A stretch of DNA of 64,000 nucleotides from Sphingopyxis sp. L1A2A (GTDB lineage Bacteria > Pseudomonadota > Alphaproteobacteria > Sphingomonadales > Sphingomonadaceae), in NCBI RefSeq assembly GCF_005502465.1, contig NZ_SCOT01000011.1:40439-104438 (forward strand). Direction: 5' to 3'. The notes under the pieces were generated by a model. That model was not told the origin of the DNA and did not search any database. It saw only the letters and a list, made by a program, of their open reading frames with translations. The translations under genes and the position numbers were made by a program. Below, in pieces: positions 34,077-43,878 of this stretch (positions are counted from its first letter, which is position 1; each line of letters starts with the position of its first letter).

Positions 34077-34854
34077 AACCTGGGGACGCGAGCTTTACGA
34101 GGCACTGCGCGCCCGGTGCACCATCGCACCGCTGATCGCCCGCGACGGTGCGCTGACGATCGACGACGCCTATGCGATCAGCCTCGACTTCCTGTCGCGG
34201 CGGCTGAAGGATGGCGAGCGCGTCGTCGGCAAGAAGATCGGCGTAACGTCGAAGGCGGTGCAGGACATGCTGGGCGTCCATCAGCCCGATTTCGGCTTCC
34301 TCACCGACGCGATGCAGGTCGCAGACGACACGATCGACGTCGACACCTACGGCCTGATCCAGCCGCGCGCCGAGGCGGAGATCGCCTTCATCCTGAAAGC
34401 GCCACTGAAAGGCCCCGGCGTGACCGCCGCCGATGTGCTCGCCGCGACCGAGGCGATCGCCCCCTGCTTCGAGATCGTCGACAGCCGCATCACCGACTGG
34501 AAGATCGGCATCGTCGATACTGTGGCGGACAACGCTTCCTGCGGGGTCTTTGTGCTTGGCAAGGAGCGTCTCGATCCGCGCGCGCTCGATCTTCCGAACC
34601 TGCATGTCGCGGTCGCGAAGAACGGATCGCCGCTGTCCGAAGGCTATGGCCATGCGGTGCAGGGCGACCCGGCGCAGGCGGTCGCGTGGCTCGCCAATAC
34701 GCTCGGCGCGCACGGCGTGACGCTCGATGCCGGCGACATCATCCTGTCGGGCAGCCTCGTGCCGCTCGAACCGGCGGTGAATGGCGACATCTTCGAAATG
34801 ATCCTCGGCGACGGACGCCGCACGCTCGGCCATTGCGTCGCGCGCTTTGTATAA
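34063..34854 (+). CDS. hsaE: 2-hydroxypenta-2,4-dienoate hydratase type (HsaE)
   Basis: The 263-aa protein is a fumarylacetoacetate-hydrolase-fold hydratase/decarboxylase: GKKIGVTSKAVQDMLGV, acidic metal ligands in RAEAEIAFIL, ALEIVDSRITDWKIG-like FEIVDSRITDWK, and the final LSGSLVPLEP. It hydrates the C5/C6 hydroxydienoate released by HsaD to a 4-hydroxy-2-oxo acid. The ATG at 34063 overlaps hsaD by 14 bp. An upstream in-frame ATG (34045) lies inside hsaD. Confidence 0.9.
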   Translation: MSIAETWGRELYEALRARCTIAPLIARDGALTIDDAYAISLDFLSRRLKDGERVVGKKIGVTSKAVQDMLGVHQPDFGFLTDAMQVADDTIDVDTYGLIQPRAEAEIAFILKAPLKGPGVTAADVLAATEAIAPCFEIVDSRITDWKIGIVDTVADNASCGVFVLGKERLDPRALDLPNLHVAVAKNGSPLSEGYGHAVQGDPAQAVAWLANTLGAHGVTLDAGDIILSGSLVPLEPAVNGDIFEMILGDGRRTLGHCVARFV

Positions 34855-34863
34855 GGAATGGCA

Positions 34864-35808
34864 ATGACACGGGTGAAGGCGGCGATCATCGGATCGGGCA
34901 ATATCGGCACCGACCTGATGGTCAAAATGATCAAATATCCGCAGAATATGGAACTGGTCGCGGTCGTCGGCATCGACGAGAAATCCGAAGGGCTCGCAAT
35001 GGCGCGCGAACGCGGGGTCGCGACGACGCATGAAGGGCTCGACGGGCTCCGGGCGATGGACGTCTATCCAGAAATCGGGATCGTCTTCGACGCGACCAGC
35101 GCCTACGCCCACAAGGTGCACGACGCGGCATTGCGCGCCGACGGCAAGCAGGTGGTCGACCTAACCCCCGCCGCGATCGGCCCCTATACGATCCCGACCG
35201 TCAACGGTGAGGACAATCTCGACGCCGGCAACGTCAATATGGTGACGTGCGGCGGACAGGCGACGATCCCGATGGTCGCCGCGGTGAGCCAGGTCGCGAC
35301 GGTCCATTATGCCGAGATCGTCGCGTCGGTCTCGTCGCGCTCGGCGGGGCCCGGCACGCGCGCCAATATCGACGAGTTCACCCGCACCACCGCCGGCGCG
35401 ATCGAAAAGGTCGGCGGCGCGGCGCAGGGCAAGGCGATCATCATCCTGAACCCCGCCGAACCGCCGATGATCATGCGCGACACGGTGTTCACTTTGTCCG
35501 AAGGTGCCGACGAGGCCACCATCCGTGCCTCGGTCGAGGCGATGGTGAAGAAGGTGCAGGCGTATGTGCCCGGGTACCGCCTGAAGCAGGAAGTACAGTT
35601 CGAGCGCTTCGGCGACAACAACAAGCTCAAGATTCCCGGGCGAGGCGAGTTCACGGGGATCAAGACGATGATCCTCCTCGAGGTCGAGGGCGCGGGCGAT
35701 TACCTGCCCAGCTATTCGGGCAATCTCGACATCATGACCGCCGCCGCCAAGGCGACCGGCGAACTGCTCGCGGAGCGTATCCGCGAAGGAAAGAAGGTGA
35801 CCGCATGA
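34864..35808 (+). CDS. hsaG: Acylating acetaldehyde/propanal dehydrogenase (HsaG/MhpF)
   Basis: The 314-aa protein has an NAD loop GSGNIGTD (residues 11-18) and the catalytic Cys129 in [11 protein letters not shown]. It converts the aldehyde produced by the aldolase to acyl-CoA with NAD and CoA, with substrate channelled inside an aldolase-dehydrogenase complex. I chose the ATG at 34864 because AAGGA (34853-34857) stands 6 bp upstream; the ATG at 34858 has no spacing. Confidence 0.93.
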   Translation: MTRVKAAIIGSGNIGTDLMVKMIKYPQNMELVAVVGIDEKSEGLAMARERGVATTHEGLDGLRAMDVYPEIGIVFDATSAYAHKVHDAALRADGKQVVDLTPAAIGPYTIPTVNGEDNLDAGNVNMVTCGGQATIPMVAAVSQVATVHYAEIVASVSSRSAGPGTRANIDEFTRTTAGAIEKVGGAAQGKAIIILNPAEPPMIMRDTVFTLSEGADEATIRASVEAMVKKVQAYVPGYRLKQEVQFERFGDNNKLKIPGRGEFTGIKTMILLEVEGAGDYLPSYSGNLDIMTAAAKATGELLAERIREGKKVTA

Positions 35809-36851
35809 CGAAGACATTCAACGTCGAGGCGGGCGACAAGCTCTATATCCAGGACGTCACGCTGCGCGACGGGATGCACGCGATCCGCCATATGTATGGC
35901 ATCGACGAAGTGAAGGCGATCGCCAAGGCGCTCGACGACGCGGGGGTCGACGCGATCGAAGTCGCGCATGGCGACGGCCTGAGCGGCGCGAGCTTCAACT
36001 ACGGCTTCGGCGCGCACACCGACTGGGAATGGCTGGAGGCGGTCGCTTCGGTGCTGACGAGGTCGGTGCTGACGACACTGATCCTGCCCGGCGTCGGCAC
36101 CGTCGAGGAACTTCGCCGCGCTTATGACCTCGGCGTGCGTTCGGTGCGCGTCGCGACGCATTGCACCGAGGCCGATGTCTCGAAACAGCACATCGGCATC
36201 GCACGCGATCTTGGCATGGACGTCGCGGGATTCCTGATGATGAGCCACATGATCGAGCCCGAGGCGCTCGCGCAGCAGGCCTTGCTGATGGAAAGCTATG
36301 GCGTCCAGTGCGTCTATGTCACCGACAGCGGCGGCGCGCTCGACATGGACGGCGTCAAGGCCCGGCTCGAAGCCTATGACCGCGTGCTGAAACCCGAAAC
36401 GCAGCGCGGCATCCACGCGCACCACAATCTGTCGCTCGGCGTCGCGAACAGCATCGTCGCGGCGCAATGCGGCGCGGTGCGCATCGACGCGAGCCTCACC
36501 GGCATGGGCGCGGGCGCGGGCAACGCGCCGCTCGAGGTCTTCATCGCCGCCGCCGACCGCAAGGGCTGGAACCATGGCTGCGACGTCAACGCGCTGATGG
36601 ACGCGGCCGAGGATCTGGTGCGTCCGCTTCAGGATCGCCCGGTTCGCGTCGACCGCGAAACCCTCGCGCTCGGCTATGCAGGGGTCTATTCGAGCTTCCT
36701 GCGTCACGCCGAAAAGGCGGCCGAGACCTATGGCCTCGACACGCGCACGATCCTCGTCGAGCTCGGCCGCCGCAAGATGGTCGGCGGGCAGGAAGATATG
36801 ATCGTCGACGTCGCGCTCGACATGCTGAAGGCGCGCGAGACCGCCGCATGA
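35805..36851 (+). CDS. hsaF: 4-hydroxy-2-oxovalerate aldolase type (HsaF/MhpE)
   Basis: The 348-aa metal-dependent aldolase has [13 protein letters not shown] (Arg21, Asp22, His25; active-site and metal residues) and HAHHNLSLG metal ligands (~residues 200-208). An [11 protein letters not shown] loop follows. It splits 4-hydroxy-2-oxo acids to pyruvate and an aldehyde and partners with HsaG. Start ATG overlaps the dehydrogenase TGA in ATGA. Length is typical. Confidence 0.94.
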   Translation: MTKTFNVEAGDKLYIQDVTLRDGMHAIRHMYGIDEVKAIAKALDDAGVDAIEVAHGDGLSGASFNYGFGAHTDWEWLEAVASVLTRSVLTTLILPGVGTVEELRRAYDLGVRSVRVATHCTEADVSKQHIGIARDLGMDVAGFLMMSHMIEPEALAQQALLMESYGVQCVYVTDSGGALDMDGVKARLEAYDRVLKPETQRGIHAHHNLSLGVANSIVAAQCGAVRIDASLTGMGAGAGNAPLEVFIAAADRKGWNHGCDVNALMDAAEDLVRPLQDRPVRVDRETLALGYAGVYSSFLRHAEKAAETYGLDTRTILVELGRRKMVGGQEDMIVDVALDMLKARETAA

Positions 36852-38320
36852 GCGATTTCTCCACCGCCCGCCCTTTTCCTGACGAACGGGTCGAGCGCTG
36901 GGACGCCGAGACCGATGTCGCGATCGTCGGCTTCGGCGCTGCGGGCGCCTGCGCGGCGATCGAGGCGGCCGAGGCCGGCGCCGCGGTGACGCTGTTCGAG
37001 GCAGCGTCGGGCAGCGGCGGCGCCTCGGCATTGTCGGGCGGCGAAATCTATCTCGGCGGCGGTGGCGGTACCGATGCGCAGCGCGCCGCGGGCTTTACCG
37101 ACACCACTGAAGCGCTCGAAGCCTATCTGATGATGGCGGGCGGCCCCGATGCCGATGCCGCCAAGGTCTCGCTCTATGCGCGCGAAAGCCTGGGCCATTA
37201 CCAGTGGCTCAAGGATCAGGGCGTCCCCTACAAGGGCAGCTTCCTGCCCGGCAAGATCATCGAGCCCGCCGAGGACGACACGCTGATCTGGTCGGGCAGC
37301 GAGGCCGCTTGGCCCTTTTCGGAAACTGCCGCCCCCGCGCCGCGCGGACACACGATCCAGTTCATGGGCTGGGGCGGCGGACGCAAGCTGATGGACATAT
37401 TCGAGGGGCGGGTTCGCGCGCTCGGCGTCGACGTTCAATGCGATGCACGCGTGCTGTCGCTCGTCGCCGACACCGACGGCCGCGTCACCGGCCTGGTCGT
37501 GCGCATCGACGGCGAGCCGCAGTTCATTCGTGCGCGCAAGGGCGTGGTGCTCGCAACCGGCGGTTTCTGCATGAATGACGACATGCTCCGCCGCCATGCG
37601 CCGCAGACGCTGCGCCTCGCGAACCCGATCGGCGAAAATGATAACGGATCGGGCATCTTGATGGGCATGGGCGTCGGCGGCGACGCGATCCACATGGACG
37701 AATTTTTCACCACCTGCCCGTGGATCATGCCCGAAAGCCTGGTGAAGGGCATTTTCGTCAACGAACGCGGACAGCGCTTCATCAACGAGGACTGCTATCA
37801 CGGGCGCGTCAGCCGGACGATGCTCGACCAGCCGGGGGAGCGCGTCTATCTGCTCGTCGACAATGCGATTTTCGCGCGCCCGCTCGACCTTGCGCGGATC
37901 GAGATTGCCGCGGTGGGCGACCGCTGGGAAGAGGTCGAACGCGAGCTGGGCATGCCCGAGAACACGCTGGCGCCGACCGTCCACACCTTCAATCGCTATG
38001 CCGCCGAAGGCCATGACCCGATCTTCAACAAGGCGCCCGAGTGGCTGAAAATACTGGACGAAGGGCCTTTCGCGGCGCTCGAACTCAACATCCGCACCAG
38101 CTTCTTTTCCTTCTTCACCCTTGGCGGCCTCAACACCCGCCCGTCGGGCGAAGTGCTCGATCGCGCCGGCCATATCATTCCCGGCCTCTATGCAGCGGGC
38201 CGCGCCACGTCGGGCCTGCCGCGCTGGGGGCATGGCTATAGCTCGGGTCTCAGCCTCGCTGACTGCACCCTTTTTGGGCGCATGGCGGGGCGGCAGGCGG
38301 CAACTGCTACGCCCGGCTAA
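36848..38320 (+). CDS. FAD-dependent oxidoreductase, KstD/fumarate-reductase family (possible 5alpha-3-ketosteroid delta4-dehydrogenase)
   Basis: The 490-aa flavoprotein begins [23 protein letters not shown] and has [19 protein letters not shown]. The C-terminal FAD loop has [28 protein letters not shown]. It belongs to the FAD_binding_2 group with KstD and delta4(5alpha)-KstD (TesI), is clearly different from the kstD at 26461, and shares ATGA overlap with hsaF. A delta4-dehydrogenase acting on 5alpha-reduced steroids is a reasonable guess, since delta1 activity is already covered. Confidence 0.78.
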   Translation: MSDFSTARPFPDERVERWDAETDVAIVGFGAAGACAAIEAAEAGAAVTLFEAASGSGGASALSGGEIYLGGGGGTDAQRAAGFTDTTEALEAYLMMAGGPDADAAKVSLYARESLGHYQWLKDQGVPYKGSFLPGKIIEPAEDDTLIWSGSEAAWPFSETAAPAPRGHTIQFMGWGGGRKLMDIFEGRVRALGVDVQCDARVLSLVADTDGRVTGLVVRIDGEPQFIRARKGVVLATGGFCMNDDMLRRHAPQTLRLANPIGENDNGSGILMGMGVGGDAIHMDEFFTTCPWIMPESLVKGIFVNERGQRFINEDCYHGRVSRTMLDQPGERVYLLVDNAIFARPLDLARIEIAAVGDRWEEVERELGMPENTLAPTVHTFNRYAAEGHDPIFNKAPEWLKILDEGPFAALELNIRTSFFSFFTLGGLNTRPSGEVLDRAGHIIPGLYAAGRATSGLPRWGHGYSSGLSLADCTLFGRMAGRQAATATPG

Positions 38321-39189
38321 TAGACGATTGCGGGGTTCGGATCGCGTGGGCTGCCCAGCATCTCGCGGTGCGAGGGCGGCGTCTTACCGCGGTCGGTGAT
38401 GCCATAGCGTTCGGCGATCTCGGCGCCGATGACCGTGTGCCCCGACAACTCGTCGCCCTGGGGGTCGCTGGCGATCGCGTGGATGATATGCCCGGTGAAC
38501 TGGGGCATCTCAGCCATCGCCATAAAGCCTTCATATTGTTCCTTATGGACCTCGGCCGCGCCCAGGGCGCGCTCGGTGATCTGCGGCCCGAGCCAGATCG
38601 AGACGGCGCGAACGCCATGCGGGCGGAAGTCGACTGCCATGTCGTGCGCGAGCTTGTCGACGCCCGCCTTTTGCGCGCCATAGGCCGCGCCGTGCATGTA
38701 GCAGCTCGCGCCGAAGGAGGAGGTGAAAGCGATCAGCCCCGATTTTTGCGCCACCATCATCGCGGCGGCGTGCCAGCTCGCGACATAGGCCGAGCGCAAT
38801 CCGACGTTGAGGATTTCGACCGCCGCAAGCTCCTTTTCCCAGAAGGGCGCCTGCGTGATGAGCTGGTGATGGATATAGGTGGCGTTGTTCACAAGGATGT
38901 CGAGCCGCCCCGAATCCTGGCGCACCCGTTCGAAAAGCGCCGCGACCTGCGCATCGTCGGCGTGATCGCAGGCGACCGCGATGCCCTTGCCGCCCGCGGC
39001 CGTCACCGCCGCGGCGGTTTCGTGGATGGTTCCTGCCAGCGGCGCGCCGTCCCATCCCGTCGCATTGCTGTGATCGCTGCTGCGGCCAGTGACGTAGACC
39101 GTCATCCCCTTTTCGCCGAGACCGATCGCAATCCCCTTGCCCGCGCCGCGGCTGGCGCCGGTTACGACCGCAATTGCCGGATTTGTCAT
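38317..39189 (-). CDS. Short-chain dehydrogenase/reductase (DHRS1-like SDR)
   Basis: The 290-aa SDR has TGASRGAGKGIA (~10-21), NNAT (~108), TSSFGASC and the catalytic YGAQK (~165). The long insertion after beta-2 (VTGRSSDHSNATGWDG) and C-terminal extension resemble DHRS1-type SDRs. The ATG at 39189 follows GGGAGAG. It is convergent with the flavoprotein gene and overlaps its end by 4 bp. Substrate unknown. Confidence 0.85.
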   Translation of the reverse strand: MTNPAIAVVTGASRGAGKGIAIGLGEKGMTVYVTGRSSDHSNATGWDGAPLAGTIHETAAAVTAAGGKGIAVACDHADDAQVAALFERVRQDSGRLDILVNNATYIHHQLITQAPFWEKELAAVEILNVGLRSAYVASWHAAAMMVAQKSGLIAFTSSFGASCYMHGAAYGAQKAGVDKLAHDMAVDFRPHGVRAVSIWLGPQITERALGAAEVHKEQYEGFMAMAEMPQFTGHIIHAIASDPQGDELSGHTVIGAEIAERYGITDRGKTPPSHREMLGSPRDPNPAIVY

Positions 39190-39215
39190 TTCACTCTCCC
39201 GATGCACCCCCGCCT

Positions 39216-40706
39216 TCAGGCGGCAACCTCGGCCTTCACCATCTCGAAATCGTCGAAGTCGGGCTTCGCCATTACTTCGGCGAAGCGGCCATAGCTCCAC
39301 GGCCAGGTCATCGGGACGCCATCCTTGCCGAGATACCAGCTCGAACAGCCCGACGCGAAGATCGTCCCCTTGGCGGCTTCGGTGCGCGCGTCGTCATAAC
39401 GCGTCATGGCATCGGGTGTGACGCAGATTTCGGCACATTCGCCGCTCGTCACCTTGTCGAGCAATTGTTCGATATAGCCCCACTGGCGCTCGGCGACGTC
39501 GATCAGCGAGAAATTGCCGACCGGCCCCGTCGGCCCGTTGAGGAAAAAGAAGTTCGGGAAATCGGGTAGCGAGATCGCGTTGTACGCGGTCGTATGTTTC
39601 GCCCACATGTCGTCGAGCGACGCACCGCCGCGCCCGGTCACGACCGCAGGGCGGATGAAGCGATCGGCGTGGAAGCCGGTCGCGAGGATGATGAGGTCGA
39701 GTTCGTGGAGGACGCCGTCGCTGGTGCGGATACCCTGCGGCTCGATCCGCTCGATCCCCTCGATTACGATGTCGACGTCATACTGCTGGACGACCTGATA
39801 ATAGTCGGGCGAGAAGATCAGCCGTTTGCACGCCGCGCGGTAATTCGGCCGCAACCGCTCGCGAAGCACCGGGTCGGCGACCCCCTGCTCCAGATTGTCA
39901 CGCACGATCGTCTCGATGATGTGCATCTCTTCGCTGTCGGGCTTGATGATCCCCGCGGTGAAACGCAGCACATTCGCCTGATATTCGGGATCGTAGCGGA
40001 CGGCGTCGATCAATGCCGGGTCGCGGCGGAACGCCTCGCGCTGCTCCTCGCTATAGGGCGTGTTCGGCATCGGCATGATCCATTGCGGCGAGCGCTGGAA
40101 ATGGCCGAGCTTGCTCGCGCGCCCGGCGAGCGCCGAGACGAGCTGGACGCCGGTCGATCCGCTGCCGACGACGCCGATGCGTTTGCCGTCGAGCGCGATC
40201 GCATCGTCCCAGCGCGCGCTGTGCGCCACGGTGCCGGCGAAGCTGCCCAGCCCCTCGATCTCGGGCATCCGCGGATGATGGAGGACGCCCGTCGCGGTGA
40301 TGACGACATCGGCCTCGACGGTCATTCCCGCCTTGGTCGTGATGGTCCAGACGCGGTCCCGATAGGTGCAGCTCTCGACCTCCTGCCCGAAATGCACGAT
40401 CTCGCGCAGACCGAAACGGTCGGTCACATCTTCGAAATAGTCCTGAATTTCGGGGCCCGGCGCCAGATAGCTGCTCCATTCGGCATTGGGTGCGAAGCTG
40501 TAGGTATAGGCGTGGGCGGGCACGTCGCAGTTGAGCCCCGGATAGCGATTTTCGCGCCAGGTGCCGCCGACGGTTTGTGCCTTTTCGAGAAGCGTGACGT
40601 TGCGACAGCCTGCCTCGCGCAGGCGGATCGCCGCCAATATCCCCGACATGCCCGCGCCAATGACGACATATCGCAGGTCCAGATTGCGCTCCACTATCCA
40701 CTCCAT
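39216..40706 (-). CDS. Baeyer-Villiger monooxygenase (type I, FAD/NADPH)
   Basis: The 496-aa flavin monooxygenase has GAGMSG (residues 17-22), GGTWRENRYPG, the BVMO fingerprint FAGTVAHSARWDD (F-x-G-x3-H-x3-W-D, ~155-167) and the NADPH loop GSGSTG (~180). It inserts oxygen next to a ketone to give an ester or lactone; steroid, side-chain or cycloalkanone ketones are all possible. The listed start is the first ATG. A GTG at 40694, 6 bp after GGAG, is also credible. Next to an SDR on the same strand. Confidence 0.9.
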   Translation of the reverse strand: MEWIVERNLDLRYVVIGAGMSGILAAIRLREAGCRNVTLLEKAQTVGGTWRENRYPGLNCDVPAHAYTYSFAPNAEWSSYLAPGPEIQDYFEDVTDRFGLREIVHFGQEVESCTYRDRVWTITTKAGMTVEADVVITATGVLHHPRMPEIEGLGSFAGTVAHSARWDDAIALDGKRIGVVGSGSTGVQLVSALAGRASKLGHFQRSPQWIMPMPNTPYSEEQREAFRRDPALIDAVRYDPEYQANVLRFTAGIIKPDSEEMHIIETIVRDNLEQGVADPVLRERLRPNYRAACKRLIFSPDYYQVVQQYDVDIVIEGIERIEPQGIRTSDGVLHELDLIILATGFHADRFIRPAVVTGRGGASLDDMWAKHTTAYNAISLPDFPNFFFLNGPTGPVGNFSLIDVAERQWGYIEQLLDKVTSGECAEICVTPDAMTRYDDARTEAAKGTIFASGCSSWYLGKDGVPMTWPWSYGRFAEVMAKPDFDDFEMVKAEVAA

Positions 40707-40808
40707 TTGTCCGTTTGACTTGCTCCCTTCCCTAGGGGCGGCGCCAGGCGCTCACATCACTCAAACGGACGAGATCGGAACGGGAGGAAAAGCAGCTGGA
40801 GTGGTAGG

Positions 40809-42146
40809 TCAGCCTTCGACCGCGCGCCGATAGTGCGGGAGCGCGACGAGCAACAGCGCGACGATCAGCGGCAGCACGACCGCACCCGCGATCGCGATCG
40901 AATAGCCCAGTGCCGCCTGATCGCCGAAACCGAAATCGGTGATCGCGGCGATGACGCTGGCGCCCAGCCCCATCCCCACCAGATTGACGCACAAGAGCGA
41001 GATCGCGGTGACCTGTCCGCGCAGCTGATTCGGCGTCACATCCTGGATTGCCGTTAACATCACACCTTGCGACGCCTGCCCGATCAACGTACCGATCGCC
41101 ATCATCGTCAGCGACAGAGAGGCCGTCGGCATCAGCGGCGCGATGATGAGCGGCACGCCCTTCAACAAGGTCGCGATCAGCACGACCCGCATATTGGCGT
41201 CGGCCCGGCCGCCCTGCATCAGCCGTCCCGCAAGCCAACCACCGGACAGCGTGCCGATAGTGCCGCAGGTCAGCATGATGATCCCATAGGACGTCCCCAC
41301 CTCGGTGGGGCTCATGCCATAGCTGCGGATCAGGAAGGTCGGAAACCACAGGGCGGTGCCGATCGCGAGGAGCGCAATCAGGCTGAGCGACCCGATCAGC
41401 GAACCGAACAGCGCCCAGCGCTCGGAAATATAGTCGAACCCCTCGCGCAGGCTGCTTTGCACCGACAGGGTCGCCGCCAGTTCCTGCCGCGCCGGCTCGC
41501 GGATCGTCATCATCATCGCGGCGACGATCAATCCGGGCGCGGCGACGCACAGGAACACCATTTGCCACGGTTCGAAACTGCCGAGCCACGGCAAGGTCGC
41601 GCCGCCGGTTTTTGTGAAGCGCGCGAGCAGCCAGCCGCCGATCAACAGCGCCAAGCCGCCGCCGATCGGATAGCCGATCGCATAAAAGCTGATCGCCAGC
41701 GCCCGCCGGCGCCGCTCGAAATAGTCGCTGATCAGCGAATAGGCGGTCGGGCTGAGCGTCGCTTCGCCCACCCCGACGCCGACGCGGGCGAGGAAGAGGC
41801 CGATGAAGCTGCTGGTAAAGCCGCAGGCGGCGGTCATCGCCGACCAGAACAGCACCCCCCAGACGATCAGCGTCGCGCGCCTTTTGGTCCGGTCGACGTA
41901 GCGACCGATCGGCAGCGCGGCGATGCTGTAGAGCAGAGAAAAAGCAAAGCCCTGCAGCAGGCTGATTTCGAAATCGCTGAGGTTCAGGTCGCGCTGGATC
42001 GGTTCGACCATCAGCGTCAGCACGCGGGCGTCGATCGCGCTGAAGCAATAGCCGACGAACAGGATCGCAACGACCAGCCAGCGATAGACGCCGTCGCGCG
42101 TGACCGCGGTGCGCGCCGACTCTTCGGCAACGGCTTCGGTCACCAT
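40809..42146 (-). CDS. MFS transporter
   Basis: The 445-aa membrane protein has about 12 hydrophobic segments and the conserved loop-2 motif GRYVDRTKRRATLI (~residues 80-95). A long central loop separates two halves. It may import a catabolic substrate such as a steroid acid or expel an intermediate. Its start overlaps the SDR stop by 7 bp. It lies 102 bp before the BVMO. Confidence 0.88.
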   Translation of the reverse strand: MVTEAVAEESARTAVTRDGVYRWLVVAILFVGYCFSAIDARVLTLMVEPIQRDLNLSDFEISLLQGFAFSLLYSIAALPIGRYVDRTKRRATLIVWGVLFWSAMTAACGFTSSFIGLFLARVGVGVGEATLSPTAYSLISDYFERRRRALAISFYAIGYPIGGGLALLIGGWLLARFTKTGGATLPWLGSFEPWQMVFLCVAAPGLIVAAMMMTIREPARQELAATLSVQSSLREGFDYISERWALFGSLIGSLSLIALLAIGTALWFPTFLIRSYGMSPTEVGTSYGIIMLTCGTIGTLSGGWLAGRLMQGGRADANMRVVLIATLLKGVPLIIAPLMPTASLSLTMMAIGTLIGQASQGVMLTAIQDVTPNQLRGQVTAISLLCVNLVGMGLGASVIAAITDFGFGDQAALGYSIAIAGAVVLPLIVALLLVALPHYRRAVEG

Positions 42147-43009
42147 GCCGACGGCGGATCCCGCCGCGCCAATATCTGTTCGGTGCGCGCGGCGATCAAC
42201 CTGTCATTCTCCTCGCTTTCGGGAAGCAGCCAGAAACGCCCTGCCCGGATGCCGTCGAGTGCGAAGGCGGAGACCTCCGTGGGCTCGGTCAGCTTGAGCT
42301 TGAGGCCTGTCATGCGGACCAGATCTTCCATCGTGCGATAGGCCACCTTCGTCTGCGCTTCATTCTCGACATAGTCCGCGGGGCGGACCTCGCCCGATGC
42401 CATGATCGCCGTGTTGACCGTGTGCGGCCCCGGAAACAGCGTGGCCGCACGCAGCTTGCCCCCCTCGCGCAGCAATTGCTGGTGCAGCACTTCGGAGATG
42501 CTGGTCACCGCTGCCTTGGTCGCGGCATAGATGGGGGTATTGGGTAGCGAGCGCAGCCCGCCGTTGGTCGAGCTGGTATTGACGATGACGCCCTCCTGCC
42601 CCGCTTCGATCATCCGGGGCACGAAGGCCGCGATCCCGTGGACGACGCCGAGTATATTGACGTCGATGCCCCAACGCCAGTCGCTGAGCGGCAGCGTCCA
42701 CAGTTTGCGCTGCGCCTCACCCAGACCGACACCGGCATTGTTGAACAGGATATGCACCGTGTCGAAGTGCCCAAAAACCTGATCCGCCAGCGCGCGTACC
42801 GACGCTTCCTGGGTCACGTCGCACGTGATGGCCAGCACCTGTCCCGACCCCAGCGCATCAATCTCGCCGCGCACGGTTTCGAGCCGTGCCGGATCGATGT
42901 CGGCGATCACCACATGCGCGTCGGCGCGCGCGAGGTCGGCGCACAGACATTTGCCGACCCCGCTCGCACCACCCGTTACGACGGCCACCCGGCCGGTAAA
43001 ATCATCCAT
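42140..43009 (-). CDS. Short-chain dehydrogenase/reductase (SDR)
   Basis: The 289-aa SDR has TGGASGVG (~12-19), NNAG (~90), NTSSTNGG and the catalytic YAATK (~160). The substrate-binding tail after residue 200 is long. It shares one base with the acetoacetate-decarboxylase-like gene and 7 bp with the MFS gene, so the three are one unit. An alcohol/ketone pair feeding or following the BVMO is possible. Confidence 0.86.
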   Translation of the reverse strand: MDDFTGRVAVVTGGASGVGKCLCADLARADAHVVIADIDPARLETVRGEIDALGSGQVLAITCDVTQEASVRALADQVFGHFDTVHILFNNAGVGLGEAQRKLWTLPLSDWRWGIDVNILGVVHGIAAFVPRMIEAGQEGVIVNTSSTNGGLRSLPNTPIYAATKAAVTSISEVLHQQLLREGGKLRAATLFPGPHTVNTAIMASGEVRPADYVENEAQTKVAYRTMEDLVRMTGLKLKLTEPTEVSAFALDGIRAGRFWLLPESEENDRLIAARTEQILARRDPPSAW

Positions 43010-43809
43010 CAGGCAGCCTTCCGCTCGCCGATCTCAACCCCGACATTGCGCGGGTCGTCGTGCCGCCCGACCCAGTGCGGCGCGATCCACTCGCCCGGCA
43101 CCTTGCGCAGCAGTGTGCCGCCGGTCGCGGTGCCGCCCTCGACATATTGCATGTCGACGAGGCGACGAACGGGGATGTCAGCAAGCGGATCATAGGCCGA
43201 ATCACGCAAGGTGATCGTCCCCGTCATCGCGCGGCGGGCGTTGTAATTGCGTTCCCAGTTGAGGCGGGTAAGGAAGACGTCGCCGTCGAACTGCCCCGGC
43301 TGGTCGATCGATGGCATGCCCTTGTAGCAGAAGAGATGCTCTTCGAATTTCAGCGGTTGGTCGATCGCTTCGCCGATCGTGCCTTCGATTTCGAAATAGG
43401 TGACGCCGTGGCGCGAACAGGTCGCGCGCAGATGATCGCCATTGCGTTCGAAATGCGTCTCCGCGATCTTTTTCGGCTCTCCGAAGCGTTCGCGTCCCGA
43501 GGTGACGACGGTTTCGCCCTCCATCGCCATGTGGAAGCAATAAGCGCCCGGCGCGCCTTCGTGGGTGCAATTGACCCCCATGGTCAGCGCACCGATTTCG
43601 ACGGTGTCGGTTTCGGTCACATGCATCGTGACATGCGCCATCTGCAGCCAGATTTCGGGCCGTTCAGCGGCAACAAGCGGCTGCGGCAACAGCGCCGCGA
43701 TGATTTCGGGATCGGTCTCATATGTCGCGCGAATTCCGTATACGGTGTTGCGCAGCATACCGGGCGCGCGGGTTTCGACGGATCCTTGAATATAACGCAG
43801 TCTGGACAT
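43009..43809 (-). CDS. Acetoacetate decarboxylase-family protein
   Basis: The 266-aa protein contains GRERFGEPKKIA around residue 110, where the PKK pair corresponds to the Schiff-base lysine region of acetoacetate decarboxylase. The surrounding beta-barrel layout fits. Family members decarboxylate beta-keto acids or act as aldolase/dehydratase-like enzymes. A beta-keto acid from ring or side-chain cleavage is a possible substrate. The start at 43809 has GGGAGAATTGCG upstream. Confidence 0.8.
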   Translation of the reverse strand: MSRLRYIQGSVETRAPGMLRNTVYGIRATYETDPEIIAALLPQPLVAAERPEIWLQMAHVTMHVTETDTVEIGALTMGVNCTHEGAPGAYCFHMAMEGETVVTSGRERFGEPKKIAETHFERNGDHLRATCSRHGVTYFEIEGTIGEAIDQPLKFEEHLFCYKGMPSIDQPGQFDGDVFLTRLNWERNYNARRAMTGTITLRDSAYDPLADIPVRRLVDMQYVEGGTATGGTLLRKVPGEWIAPHWVGRHDDPRNVGVEIGERKAA

Positions 43810-43878
43810 CGCAATTCTCCCTATGGCGCCCCAGGCGCAGCTAGTTGACGGTGATGGTTTTCCGCGAGCGCGGAGGCC

